Translations under genes and position numbers: made by a program
The notes under the pieces: model-generated
Seen by the model: the letters and a program-made list of their open reading frames with translations, nothing else
Told to the model about the DNA's origin: nothing
Databases searched by the model: none
Assembly (NCBI RefSeq): GCF_014837295.1
Contig: NZ_JACYHB010000001.1
Coordinates: 124,001 to 188,000 of the forward strand
DNA from: Cellulosimicrobium arenosum
GTDB lineage: Bacteria; Actinomycetota; Actinomycetes; Actinomycetales; Cellulomonadaceae
Direction: 5' to 3'
Length of the DNA stretch: 64,000 nt
In this document: positions 1 to 7,901 of the stretch, piece by piece
How positions within the stretch are numbered: position 1 is the first letter of the stretch
Layout: every line of letters starts with the position of its first letter

Positions 1-78
1 AAGTGCACGTCCTGTCCCATGCCGACCTCTCTCGTCCACCGCTGCGTCGAGCAGCCAGGGTACGAGAGGGTGCGGGCG

Positions 79-84
79 TACACT
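79..84 (+). promoter_or_regulatory. Probable -10 element of erpA
   Basis: TACACT fits the TAnnnT -10 pattern seen throughout this window. It would give a transcript starting near 91 with a leader of about 110 nt before erpA. No convincing -35 is visible. Positions 1-78 hold no gene I can support. Confidence 0.4.
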
Positions 85-203
85 CGGGAACAGGTCCGGC
101 CCGCGAAGTGTTGGGACGGCTGACGAGTGACAGACGACCAGCGGTCCACGGACAGAGCCGGTCACCACCGGGGCACTGCTCCCCCCGACAGCGCGGAGAC
201 GAC

Positions 204-554
204 ATGAGCGAGACCACCGAGATCGCCACCCACGGCGTCAACCTGACCGACTTTGCCGCGGACAAGGTCCGCACCCTTCTCGAGCAGGAGGGGCGCGACG
301 ACCTGCGCCTGCGTGTCGCGGTGCAGCCGGGCGGCTGCTCGGGCCTGATCTACCAGCTGTACTTCGACGAGCGCGTCCTCGAGGGCGACGCCCTCCGCGA
401 CTACGACGGGGTCGAGGTCGTCGTCGACAAGATGAGCGTCCCCTACCTCGAGGGCGCGACGATCGACTTCGCCGACACGATCGAGAAGCAGGGCTTCACG
501 ATCGACAACCCGAACGCGGGCAGCTCCTGCGCGTGCGGCGGTTCCTTCGGCTGA
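204..554 (+). CDS. erpA: A-type iron-sulfur cluster carrier (ErpA/HesB family)
   Basis: This 116-residue protein is a full-length A-type Fe-S carrier, which accepts a cluster from the assembly machinery and passes it to apo-enzymes in the cytosol. The three cluster-binding cysteines are present: Cys45 in PGGCSGL, and Cys109 and Cys111 in SCACGG at the C-terminus. The ATG at 204 is preceded by GGAG at a proper distance; upstream in-frame codons extend the frame but give no family sequence. It sits alone on this strand, close to the respiratory genes that need Fe-S and heme cofactors, and is followed by a strong hairpin. In mycobacteria the same gene also lies next to the cta/qcr cluster (family knowledge). 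Confidence 0.93.
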   Translation: MSETTEIATHGVNLTDFAADKVRTLLEQEGRDDLRLRVAVQPGGCSGLIYQLYFDERVLEGDALRDYDGVEVVVDKMSVPYLEGATIDFADTIEKQGFTIDNPNAGSSCACGGSFG

Positions 555-567
555 GCCCACGCTCCTC

Positions 568-600
568 GAGAGCCCGGTCCCCTCGTGGGGCCGGGCTCTC
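568..600. terminator. Bidirectional hairpin terminator between erpA and the convergent gene
   Basis: The arms 568-577 and 591-600 are a perfect 10-bp inverted repeat, extended after one bulged T by CCCC/GGGG around a TCGT loop. It lies between the stop of erpA and the stop of the convergent cysteine-desulfurase homologue, so it can serve both. Confidence 0.75.
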
Positions 601-656
601 GTCGTCCCTGCGGCCGGAGGCGATCGGTCATGGGGGCGGGCCGGGGCAGGGGGGCG

Positions 657-1802
657 TCACAGGTCGTGCACGCCGAGCATCGCCCGCACGCGGCCGACGG
701 CGCCCGGCAGCGCCGCGAGGAGGCGGTCGACGTCGTCCCCGGTCGTGGAGCGGTCCAGGGCCACCCGGACGTTGCCGTGCGTGAGCACGCCCATCGCTGC
801 GAGGACGTGGGACGGCTCCAGCGTGCTCGACGTGCAGGCCGAGCCCGAGCCCACGGCGATCCCCTCCCGGTCGAGCTCGGTGAGCAGCGCCTCGCCGTCG
901 ACGTAGAGGAACGAGAATGTCACGACGTGCGGGAGCCGGTCCGTGGGGTCGCCGACGACCTCGACGCCAGGGATCGTCGCGACCCGCTCGCGGATCCGGT
1001 CCACGAGCGCCCGACGACGCACGTCCTGCTCCACCAGGTCGCCCAGCACGGCCTGCAGGCCGACCGCGGCCGCGAAGGCCGCCGGGACGCTCACGCCGCC
1101 GGGCGCGAGCGGGTCGGGGTCCTCCGGCCAGGGGCTGCGGCGGCGCACGCGCGAACGGATCGCGAGCACCCCGACGCCGGGGGCAGCACCCCAGTCGCCC
1201 GGGTCGGCGGCGAGCGCGTCCCACGCCGGGGGGACCACGACGTGCCCGATGCCCGCGCCGGCGTCCACGAGCAGGGGTGCCCCGGTGCGGCGGAGCCCGG
1301 CGTGGACGGCCTCGACCGGCTGCCGCGTGCCGACCTCGCCGTTCGCGAGCTGGAGCGCGGCGAGCGCGACATCGGGACCCGCGGCAGCCCCGATCACCTG
1401 CTCCGGGGCGACGCGACCGAGGCGGTCGACGGGGACGACGACGCGCTCGAGGCCGTCGTGCTCCGCCGCGGCGAGGACCGCGGCGCGCTCGACGGAGCCC
1501 ACGACGACCCGGTGCCCGGCACGACGGCGCCCGCCCGCGAGGGCGAGGACCGCGGTGTGCAGGGACGCGGTGTGCGAGCCGGTGAGCACGATCTCCTCCG
1601 TCCGGCATCCGAGGGACGCCGCCAGGGCCTCGCGCGCGCCGTCGAGCAGCGCCCTGGCGCGACGTCCCTCGGCGTGCAGACGACGCGGGTCGGCCCACCC
1701 GTCGTCGAGCGCCTGGAGGAACGCCTCGCGGGCCAGCGGGTGCCAGGGCGCGCGACCGGCGTTGTCCAGGTACAGCCGGTGCGGTGGGGTGGTGTGCGTC
1801 AC
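657..1802 (-). CDS. Cysteine desulfurase-like (class V aminotransferase fold) protein without PLP lysine
   Basis: The 381-residue product has the layout of NifS/IscS-type enzymes: GEVGT at 155-159 (family N-E-I-G-T), Asp180 in DAGAG at the PLP-ring aspartate position, and GSGSACTSS with the persulfide cysteine at about 323. The Schiff-base lysine, normally in an SxHK motif eight residues before G-V-G, is replaced by Asp203 (DWGAAPGVG). The whole protein contains no lysine at all. It therefore cannot form the usual internal aldimine and may be a pseudo-enzyme, or may bind PLP or another ligand non-covalently. The GTG at 1802 has GGGAGG just upstream; longer in-frame starts lack family similarity. 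It is convergent with erpA. Calling it an active desulfurase would be unsafe. Confidence 0.8.
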   Translation of the reverse strand: MTHTTPPHRLYLDNAGRAPWHPLAREAFLQALDDGWADPRRLHAEGRRARALLDGAREALAASLGCRTEEIVLTGSHTASLHTAVLALAGGRRRAGHRVVVGSVERAAVLAAAEHDGLERVVVPVDRLGRVAPEQVIGAAAGPDVALAALQLANGEVGTRQPVEAVHAGLRRTGAPLLVDAGAGIGHVVVPPAWDALAADPGDWGAAPGVGVLAIRSRVRRRSPWPEDPDPLAPGGVSVPAAFAAAVGLQAVLGDLVEQDVRRRALVDRIRERVATIPGVEVVGDPTDRLPHVVTFSFLYVDGEALLTELDREGIAVGSGSACTSSTLEPSHVLAAMGVLTHGNVRVALDRSTTGDDVDRLLAALPGAVGRVRAMLGVHDL

Positions 1803-1828
1803 AGGGCCTCCCGTCGGAACTGCCCCGA

Positions 1829-1834
1829 ACGCTA
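1829..1834 (-). promoter_or_regulatory. Probable -10 element of the cysteine desulfurase-like gene
   Basis: TAGCGT on the minus strand, 26 nt upstream of the GTG start. It predicts a leader of about 20 nt that contains the GGGAGG ribosome binding site. Confidence 0.4.
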
Positions 1835-1991
1835 CCGCCGGGCCCTGCGGACGGCGCCGGAGCCGACGAAAGTGGGAAGGATCTGACAGACCTCGGCAGG
1901 CTGTGGCGAACGTGCCGGTGCGGTCCCGGTGAGGGGCGTCCGCATCCGCCGGAGGTGCGCGTCCTGGCGCACCAAGGCCCGGATCGCGCGC

Positions 1992-1997
1992 TAGGCT
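1992..1997 (+). promoter_or_regulatory. Probable -10 element of the ctaC-ctaD-ctaF operon
   Basis: TAGGCT matches the commonest -10 in this window. Transcription would start near 2004, leaving about 70 nt of leader before ctaC. Confidence 0.4.
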
Positions 1998-2074
1998 TCG
2001 TGTGTCGAGGACGAAGGTCCTGTGCTGGGTCCGTGGAGACGGGACGGTGCGGGACGTGACGTGAAAGGCCCCCC

Positions 2075-2995
2075 TTGCACTCGCAATCACCTAGCCGCAC
2101 ACGGCGCACCATCCTGCGGGCGACGGCACTTGCCGTCGCCGTCGCGGCGGTGGCGTCCGGCTGTGCCAGCGACACGGTCCAGCGTGGGTACCTCCCCGGA
2201 TACGACGACGGGGAGGTGACCGACCAGACTGCCCGGATCACCTCGTTGTGGACCGGCTCCTGGATCGCCGCGCTCGTCGTCGGCGTCATCACGTGGGGCC
2301 TGATGCTGTGGTGCATCGCTGCCTACCGGAAGCGCAAGGACGACCACGTCCTGCCCGTCCAGACGCGGTACCACCTGCCGCTCGAGATCATGTACACGGC
2401 CGTGCCGATCCTGATGATCCTCGTGCTGTTCGTGTTCACCGACCGCGACATCAACGCGATCCAGGACCCGGACGCCGAGTCCGACATCACGATCGAGGTC
2501 ATCGGCAAGCAGTGGAGCTGGGACTTCAACTACGTCGACGAGGACGTCTACGAGTCCGGTGAGCAGGTCACCGACGTCGCCGGGACGCTGACCGAGGACG
2601 CTGAGATCGACGGAGTCCCGGGCACGTCCGAGGAGATGCCCACGCTGTACCTCCCGGTCGACGAGACCGTGAAGTTCGAGCTCCGCTCGCGCGACGTCAT
2701 CCACTCGTTCTGGATCCCCGCGTTCCTCTACAAGCAGGACATGATCCCCTACCGCGAGAACTCGTTCGTCGTCACCCCGACGCGTGAGGGGGTCTACGCC
2801 GGCAAGTGCGCCGAGCTCTGCGGTGAGTACCACTCGGGGATGCTGTTCAACGTCAAGGTCGTCGACCGCGCGGAGTTCGACGCGGCGATGGACGAGCTGC
2901 GGGACAAGGGCCAGGAGGGGCAGCTCCCGGTCGAGGGCTACAGCCGCCTCCAGGACCCGCAGTCCACCGCGGCAACCACGGAGGGTGAGAACTGA
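2075..2995 (+). CDS. ctaC: Cytochrome c oxidase subunit II (aa3 type)
   Basis: Subunit II receives electrons from the cytochrome bcc complex and passes them through the binuclear CuA centre to subunit I. The 306-residue product begins with a lipoprotein signal ending in SGC (Cys30), then has two membrane helices at about 60-80 and 107-124 and a periplasmic cupredoxin domain. The CuA ligands are visible in HSFWIP and in [13 protein letters not shown] use the TTG at 2075 because it gives a complete lipoprotein signal and has AAAGG upstream. The stop overlaps the ctaD start by one base, so the two are translationally coupled. Confidence 0.95.
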   Translation: MHSQSPSRTRRTILRATALAVAVAAVASGCASDTVQRGYLPGYDDGEVTDQTARITSLWTGSWIAALVVGVITWGLMLWCIAAYRKRKDDHVLPVQTRYHLPLEIMYTAVPILMILVLFVFTDRDINAIQDPDAESDITIEVIGKQWSWDFNYVDEDVYESGEQVTDVAGTLTEDAEIDGVPGTSEEMPTLYLPVDETVKFELRSRDVIHSFWIPAFLYKQDMIPYRENSFVVTPTREGVYAGKCAELCGEYHSGMLFNVKVVDRAEFDAAMDELRDKGQEGQLPVEGYSRLQDPQSTAATTEGEN

Positions 2996-4824
2996 TGGTC
3001 GCGCAGGTTGAGCAGATCCCCGGCCTGGCGCCGCAGCGTCAGACCCTGGGGCGGACCGTCATCAAGTGGGTGACGTCCACCGACCACAAGACGATCGGGT
3101 ACATGTACCTGATCACGTCGTTCATCTTCTTCTGCATCGGCGGCCTCATGGCCCTGGTGATCCGCGCCGAGCTCTTCGAGCCGGGCATCCAGATCGTGCA
3201 GAGCAAGGAGCAGTACAACCAGCTCTTCACGATGCACGGCACGATCATGCTGCTGCTGTTCGCGACCCCGCTCTTCGCCGGCTTCGCGAACGTCATCATG
3301 CCCCTGCAGATCGGCGCACCCGACGTCGCGTTCCCGCGGCTCAACATGTTCGCGTACTGGCTCTACCTCTTCGGTGGGCTGATCGCCTCCGCCGGCTTCT
3401 TCACGCCGCAGGGTGCGGCCTCGTTCGGGTGGTTCGCCTACGCGCCGCTGTCGAACACGACCTTCAGTCCGGGCCTCGGGGGAGACCTCTGGGTGTTCGG
3501 TCTGGCACTCGCAGGGTTCGGGACCATCCTGGGTGCGGTCAACTTCATCACCACCGTCATCACCATGCGAGCGCCGGGCATGACGATGTTCCGCATGCCG
3601 ATCTTCAGCTGGAACATCCTCGTCACCAGCCTGCTCGTGCTCATGGCGTTCCCGCCCCTGGCCGCCGCGCTGTTCGCGCTCGGTGCCGACCGGCGGCTCG
3701 GGGCGCAGGTCTTCAACCCGGAGAACGGCGGCGCCATCCTGTGGCAGCACCTGTTCTGGTTCTTCGGCCACCCGGAGGTCTACATCATCGCGCTGCCGTT
3801 CTTCGGCATCGTGACCGAGATCTTCCCCGTCTTCAGCCGCAAGCCGATCTTCGGCTACAAGGGGCTCGTCTATGCGACGATCGCGATCGCCGCGCTGTCC
3901 GTGACGGTCTGGGCGCACCACATGTACGTCACGGGCGCGGTCCTGCTCCCGTTCTTCGCGCTCATGACGATGCTCATCGCCGTACCGACGGGTGTGAAGT
4001 TCTTCAACTGGATCGGCACCCTGTGGCGAGGAAAGCTCACGTTCGAGACCCCGATGCTCTGGTCGATCGGCTTCCTCGTCACGTTCCTCTTCGGCGGGCT
4101 GACGGGCATCATCCTGTCGAGCCCCGCGCTGGACTTCCACGTGTCCGACTCGTACTTCGTCGTCGCGCACTTCCACTACGTGGTGTTCGGCACCGTCGTG
4201 TTCGCCATGTTCGCGGGCTTCTACTTCTGGTGGCCCAAGTTCACCGGGCGCATGCTCAACGAGCGGCTCGGCAAGGTCCACTTCTGGATGCTGTTCGTCG
4301 GTTTCCACATGACCTTCCTCATCCAGCACTGGCTCGGCGTCGAGGGCATGCCCCGCCGCTACGCGGACTACGGGCCGTCGGACGGTTTCACCTGGGAGAA
4401 CCAGGTGTCGACGGTCGGGGCGTTCCTCCTCGCGGCCTCGACGCTCCCGTTCCTGTGGAACGTCTACACGACCTGGCGCAACGCGCCGAAGGTCGAGGTC
4501 GACGACCCCTGGGGCTACGGTCGCTCGCTCGAGTGGGCGACGAGCTGTCCGCCGCCACGCCACAACTTCACGTCGCTCCCGCGCATCCGTTCCGAGTCGC
4601 CGGCGTTCGACCTGCACCACCCCGAGGTGGCCGCCATGGATCACGCCGAGCCCAGCCCGACGGTGCTCGAGCGGGTGTACGGGGAGGCCGACCGTCGGGG
4701 CGAGAAGAACATCGCACTGGACCGGCTGAGCGGTGCCGAGGAGTCGAGCGGCTCCACGACGACGGTGATCATCGACGAGCCGCGTCCGGGCTCGCAGGAC
4801 GAGAGCGAGGGTGAGTCGAAGTGA
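2995..4824 (+). CDS. ctaD: Cytochrome c oxidase subunit I (aa3 type)
   Basis: This is the catalytic heme-copper subunit that reduces oxygen to water and pumps protons. The 609-residue protein carries the usual twelve helices, the GHPEVYI motif with the CuB histidine and the tyrosine that cross-links to it, the HH pair in AHHMYV, and the heme-ligand histidines in VAHFHYV. A hydrophilic tail of about 90 residues follows the last helix, as in other actinobacterial CtaD proteins. It starts at the ATG overlapping the ctaC stop and overlaps ctaF by four bases. Confidence 0.97.
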   Translation: MVAQVEQIPGLAPQRQTLGRTVIKWVTSTDHKTIGYMYLITSFIFFCIGGLMALVIRAELFEPGIQIVQSKEQYNQLFTMHGTIMLLLFATPLFAGFANVIMPLQIGAPDVAFPRLNMFAYWLYLFGGLIASAGFFTPQGAASFGWFAYAPLSNTTFSPGLGGDLWVFGLALAGFGTILGAVNFITTVITMRAPGMTMFRMPIFSWNILVTSLLVLMAFPPLAAALFALGADRRLGAQVFNPENGGAILWQHLFWFFGHPEVYIIALPFFGIVTEIFPVFSRKPIFGYKGLVYATIAIAALSVTVWAHHMYVTGAVLLPFFALMTMLIAVPTGVKFFNWIGTLWRGKLTFETPMLWSIGFLVTFLFGGLTGIILSSPALDFHVSDSYFVVAHFHYVVFGTVVFAMFAGFYFWWPKFTGRMLNERLGKVHFWMLFVGFHMTFLIQHWLGVEGMPRRYADYGPSDGFTWENQVSTVGAFLLAASTLPFLWNVYTTWRNAPKVEVDDPWGYGRSLEWATSCPPPRHNFTSLPRIRSESPAFDLHHPEVAAMDHAEPSPTVLERVYGEADRRGEKNIALDRLSGAEESSGSTTTVIIDEPRPGSQDESEGESK

Positions 4825-5219
4825 AGGTCGAGTTCAAGTTCTTCCTCCTGGTGACGCCGTTCTTCGCCGTCGTCGCCCTGATCTACGGGCTGTGGAGCGG
4901 GTGGGAGCCGGTGGGTTCCGTCGGCCTCATCCTCACGTCCGCCCTGGTCGGCATGATCGGTGGCTACCTCTGGCTGACGGCCAAGCGGATCGATCCGCGA
5001 CCTGAGGACGACCCGGACGGACTCGTCGAGCAGGGCGCCGGAGACCAGGGTGTCTACGCACCGTGGAGCTGGTGGCCGCTGGCTATCGGGTCCGCCGCTG
5101 CCGTGACCTTCCTCGGCCTCGCGGTCGGCTGGTGGCTCGTCTACGTCGGGGTCGCGATCGGTGCGGTGGCGCTCGTCGGCTGGGTCTTCGAGTTCTCCCG
5201 CGGGCAGCACGCGCACTGA
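4821..5219 (+). CDS. ctaF: Cytochrome c oxidase subunit IV, actinobacterial type
   Basis: A 132-residue protein with four hydrophobic helices and short polar loops, matching the small actinobacterial CtaF subunit of the aa3 oxidase. The assignment rests on its size, topology and position: the GTG start overlaps the ctaD stop by four bases (GTGA), and a strong terminator follows. There are no catalytic residues to check. In actinobacteria this subunit is part of the bcc-aa3 supercomplex (family knowledge). Confidence 0.88.
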   Translation: MKVEFKFFLLVTPFFAVVALIYGLWSGWEPVGSVGLILTSALVGMIGGYLWLTAKRIDPRPEDDPDGLVEQGAGDQGVYAPWSWWPLAIGSAAAVTFLGLAVGWWLVYVGVAIGAVALVGWVFEFSRGQHAH

Positions 5220-5254
5220 GTCACACCCGCCCGATCATCGGGCAAGAGCTTCAT

Positions 5255-5293
5255 CGTCGGGCCCGGCACCTCTCACAGGTGCCGGGCCCGACG
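5255..5293 (+). terminator. Terminator of ctaC-ctaD-ctaF
   Basis: A 17-bp perfect inverted repeat (5255-5271 with 5277-5293) around a five-base loop, CTCAC. It begins 35 nt after the ctaF stop. No long T-tract follows, which is usual for GC-rich actinobacteria. Confidence 0.85.
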
Positions 5294-5362
5294 TGCAGGT
5301 GGGGCTCCTGTGCAGTCCACGATCGCGCGACCGGGCTCCGACGGGTCCAGCGTCTCGACCGC

Positions 5363-5405
5363 AGGGCTGCGCGACAGGGCGGGAGGGCTGCGCGACAGGG
5401 GCGGG
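5363..5405. repeat. Two-copy 21/22-bp tandem repeat beside the IS element
   Basis: The unit beginning AGGGCTGCGCGACAGGG occurs at 5363-5383 and again at 5384-5405, with one extra G in the second copy. It lies in the spacer between the ctaF terminator and the IS element and is not within a gene. Confidence 0.75.
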
Positions 5406-5463
5406 ACGCACCGCAGGAGACCGGGCGCTGGTGCTCGGCTGCGGATCGACAGTCGTGTGTCAA

Positions 5464-5486
5464 CGACGGCTGAAAATGAACCCCCT
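5464..5486 (+). repeat. Left terminal inverted repeat of the IS21-family element
   Basis: 23 bases beginning CGACGGCTGAAAATG and ending ACCCCCT. They match the reverse complement of 7553-7575 except at one position (A here, G there). Confidence 0.85.
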
Positions 5487-5494
5487 GGCGACGT

Positions 5495-5510
5495 CTGAAA
5501 GTGGACCCCT
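5495..5510 (+). repeat. Inner terminal repeat copy of the IS element
   Basis: CTGAAAGTGGACCCCT is a diverged second copy of the end sequence (CTGAAAATGRACCCCC), in the same orientation as the left end. It is probably a second transposase-binding site. Confidence 0.6.
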
Positions 5511-5522
5511 CTCGTTGGTTGT

Positions 5523-6311
5523 TCAGTCGGTTGTGGCCGCGGGCGGGCGCCCGAGGTCGCGGTTCTTGAGCCGGTAGGACTCGCCCTTGAGGGCGATGAC
5601 GTCGGCGTGGTGGACGAGGCGGTCGATCATCGCGGCGGCGACGGTGTCGTCGCCGAAGACCTCGCCCCAGCGCCCGAAGGGTTTGTTGGAGGTCACGATC
5701 AGGGACGCTCGTTCGTAGCGGGACGAGACGAGCTGGAAGAACAGGTTCGCGGCTTCGGGTTCGAAGGGGATGTAGCCGACCTCGTCGATGACGAGCAGCG
5801 GGTAGCGGCCCAGGCGGCGTAGCTCGTCTTGGAGCCGTCCGTCGTGGTGCGCGGTCGCGAGCCGGTCGACCCACTGTGAGGCGGTCGCGAACTGGACGCG
5901 GTGGCCCGCTTGGCAGGCGCGGACCGCGATGCCGGTCGCCAGGTGGGTCTTGCCGGTGCCGGGTGGTCCGAGGAACACCACGTTCTCGCGGGCCGCCACG
6001 AAGTCCAGGGTTCCGAGGTGGGCGATCTGGTCGCGGGCCAGTCCGCGGGCGTGCTCGAAGTCGAAGTCCTCCAACGACTTGCGGCCCGGGAACCTCGCGG
6101 CGCGGATGCGTCCCTCCCCGCCGTGGGCCTCGCGGGCAGCGACCTCGCGTTGCAGGCAGGCCGCGAGGAACTCCTCGTGGGTCCAGGACTCGGCCCGCGC
6201 CCGTTCGGCCAGCCGCCCGACCGCGTCGCGCAACGTCGGTGCTTTCATCGCGCGGGTCAAGAACGCGAGCTCGCTGGTCATGTCACGGGCCGCGGTCTTG
6301 GTGGCGGGCAT
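5523..6311 (-). CDS. istB: IS21-family transposition helper ATPase IstB
   Basis: IstB is the AAA+ ATPase that assembles with the IstA transposase and selects and remodels target DNA. The 262-residue product is full length, with Walker A GPPGTGKTH at about 115-123 and Walker B LLVIDEVGY at 172-180, plus an arginine-rich C-terminal part. The ATG at 6311 overlaps the istA stop (TGATG), so translation is coupled; the open frame extends further upstream but only antisense to IstA-coding sequence. Nothing suggests decay. Confidence 0.93.
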   Translation of the reverse strand: MPATKTAARDMTSELAFLTRAMKAPTLRDAVGRLAERARAESWTHEEFLAACLQREVAAREAHGGEGRIRAARFPGRKSLEDFDFEHARGLARDQIAHLGTLDFVAARENVVFLGPPGTGKTHLATGIAVRACQAGHRVQFATASQWVDRLATAHHDGRLQDELRRLGRYPLLVIDEVGYIPFEPEAANLFFQLVSSRYERASLIVTSNKPFGRWGEVFGDDTVAAAMIDRLVHHADVIALKGESYRLKNRDLGRPPAATTD

Positions 6312-7534
6312 CAGGCCACGTCCGTCAGGCCGAACGCGGCGTCGTAGGCGGCAAGGTCGCGCTGCTCGACTTCGTCGGTGGGCGGGGCCGGCGGACGGTG
6401 CGCCGCGGCGGTCGACATTGCCAGGGCGGCGGTCTTGTGGGCTGGGTCGGTGATCGTCTGCCAGCGTGCCCAGCACCGGGCATGCTCAGCGACGGTCTTG
6501 GTCCCGAGACGGACCGTGACGCGCTCAAGGTCGGCGACGACCTCGACGAACCGGCCGACCGCGACGGGGTCCACCGAGTAGTCGTTCGAGCCCAGGCGCA
6601 CGTAGTGGTCACGAGGCAACCGGACTCGCGTGCGCCAACCCAGCGCCGGAGCCACCGGCGGCAGCGTGAGCATCGACTCACGGTCGGCCGTCCACCGGTC
6701 GGCCGGTCGACAGCCCAGCGCCCGGTGCTGACGGGCGTTCGCGACCGGCAGCCAGTCGGCCAGCTGGGCGTTGAAGTCGTCGGGCCCGGTGAACGTCCGC
6801 CCGGGCAGGAACGAGGTCTCCAGGTACCCGTTCGCGCGTTCGACCAGCCCTTTGGCTTCGGGGTCGCGCGGTCGGCATTGATGGACCCCGACCCCCAGGA
6901 CCCCGCGGAACGCTTCGAAATCCTCAGTGAGCTTCGGCTTGCCAGCCCGCCAGGACCCGACCGCGGACTCGTTGTCCCAGACCAGTTCGCGGGCAACCGC
7001 GTCCATCTCCAGCAGCAGCCGCCAGTGCCCGGCGATCAGGTCCGCGGCCTGCCGCGAGGGCAGCATCGTGGCGAACATCATCCGCGAGTAGCCCGCGACC
7101 ATCACCAGCACCGGCGGGGAGCCGACCTGCCCCGCCCCGAGCGGGACGTCTACCGGCGGAAACCACAGGTCGCACTGCAACCGGTGCCCCGGCTCATAGC
7201 TCGTGCGCGAAGCCGGGTCCGGCGGCAGGTAGTACGGGCGCAGCGCCCGCACCCGGTCCTTCAGGACCGTCAACGAGTGCGTCCAGCCGATCCGCTGCGC
7301 GATCACCGTCGCCGGCATCGTCGGGCACGTGACCAGTAACCCGCGGATGACTGGTTCGACCTCGTCGACCAGCGACCCCTTGGCCGCCCGCACGTACTTC
7401 GGCGGCGCGTCCCTGGCCAACGCGCGCCGCACCGAGTTCCTCGAGACACCCAGCCGACGCACGATCGCCTTGATCGCCATCCCCTCGACCCGGTTCAGCC
7501 GCCGGATCTCCGCCCAGTCCTCCACGGTCATCAC
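6311..7534 (-). CDS. istA: IS21-family transposase IstA
   Basis: The 407-residue transposase has an N-terminal helix-turn-helix (about 8-40, GVSRNSVRRAL) that recognises the element ends, followed by an RNase H-like DDE domain. Candidate catalytic residues are Asp122 in QCDLWF, Asp187 in VWDNES and a glutamate in EAKGLVERANGYL (Glu226 or Glu232; Glu232 fits the IS21 pattern better). A C-terminal beta-barrel-like region follows. It is the first gene of the element, begins close to the right end and is coupled to istB. Length and motifs indicate a functional enzyme. Confidence 0.93.
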   Translation of the reverse strand: MMTVEDWAEIRRLNRVEGMAIKAIVRRLGVSRNSVRRALARDAPPKYVRAAKGSLVDEVEPVIRGLLVTCPTMPATVIAQRIGWTHSLTVLKDRVRALRPYYLPPDPASRTSYEPGHRLQCDLWFPPVDVPLGAGQVGSPPVLVMVAGYSRMMFATMLPSRQAADLIAGHWRLLLEMDAVARELVWDNESAVGSWRAGKPKLTEDFEAFRGVLGVGVHQCRPRDPEAKGLVERANGYLETSFLPGRTFTGPDDFNAQLADWLPVANARQHRALGCRPADRWTADRESMLTLPPVAPALGWRTRVRLPRDHYVRLGSNDYSVDPVAVGRFVEVVADLERVTVRLGTKTVAEHARCWARWQTITDPAHKTAALAMSTAAAHRPPAPPTDEVEQRDLAAYDAAFGLTDVA

Positions 7535-7552
7535 CCTCCTCAGCCTGGCCGA

Positions 7553-7575
7553 AGGGGGTCCATTTTCAGCCGTCG
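7553..7575 (-). repeat. Right terminal inverted repeat of the IS21-family element
   Basis: 23 bases pairing with 5464-5486. They lie just upstream of the istA start, so the IS promoter must be in or near this end. Confidence 0.85.
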
Positions 7576-7589
7576 CTCAGGGGTCAGTC

Positions 7590-7826
7590 TTCACGCGTCG
7601 TCGACACCGTGGCCCGGATCCGCTGGCGCGACCTCGGCGGATCTGTTCTCCGCGGTCGTCGCCGCTGCACCCTGGCAATCCGCTGGCCCGGTCGGATCCA
7701 GGATGGCCGCTGCAGCACTCGACCTGTCAGCGTCGGGGGGACGGCTCCGCGCAGCAGAGTCGAGCCGGTCCTCCCGGATGTTGCTACCGAGTCCCTGTTC
7801 GGCGCGCGTGATGGCGTCCGACAACG
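7590..7826. other. Non-coding spacer between the IS element and the qcr terminator
   Basis: I see no supported gene in this stretch. A 77-codon minus-strand frame (TTG at 7824) has no ribosome binding site, no recognisable fold and lies behind the qcr terminator. The stretch is probably old spacer DNA that was joined to the ctaF side before the IS insertion. Confidence 0.6.
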
Positions 7827-7884
7827 ACGACGGCCCGCGTCCGCCGCACCCAGGCAGCTGGGGCGTGCGGTCGCGGGCCGTCGT
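7827..7884 (-). terminator. Terminator of the ctaE-qcrC-qcrA-qcrB operon
   Basis: A perfect 13-bp inverted repeat (7827-7839 with 7872-7884). The enclosed 32 nt can form an inner CCGCAC/GTGCGG stem. It begins 17 nt past the qcrB stop. Confidence 0.75.
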
Positions 7885-7901
7885 GCGTCAGCGGCCGTGC
7901 G

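Larger units (their letters stand above)
5455..7584 (-). mobile_element. IS21-family insertion sequence (istA, istB)
   Basis: A complete IS21-type element of about 2.13 kb: two overlapping minus-strand genes, istA then istB, bounded by related ends. The left (5464-5486) and right (7553-7575) ends share a 23-bp inverted repeat with one mismatch, and a second related copy lies inside the left end (5495-5510). Such multiple terminal repeats are typical transposase-binding sites in this family. CAGTC occurs at 5450-5454 and 7585-7589 and is a candidate 5-bp target duplication, which sets the outer limits used here; they are tentative. Both genes look intact. It occupies the space between the convergent ctaF and qcrB terminators, so it breaks no visible gene. 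Confidence 0.85.

Noticed and set aside
1-78. Coding end of an upstream gene at the left edge
   Set aside because: No frame with recognisable sequence or a clear stop could be supported in this short stretch.
5450-7589. Firm target-site duplication of the IS element
   Set aside because: CAGTC on both sides fits, but the exact ends are uncertain and a 5-base match can arise by chance, so it is only noted as a candidate.
7591-7824. 77-codon minus-strand frame between the IS element and the qcr terminator
   Set aside because: TTG start, no ribosome binding site, low-complexity composition and position behind a terminator; it looks like chance openness in GC-rich DNA.
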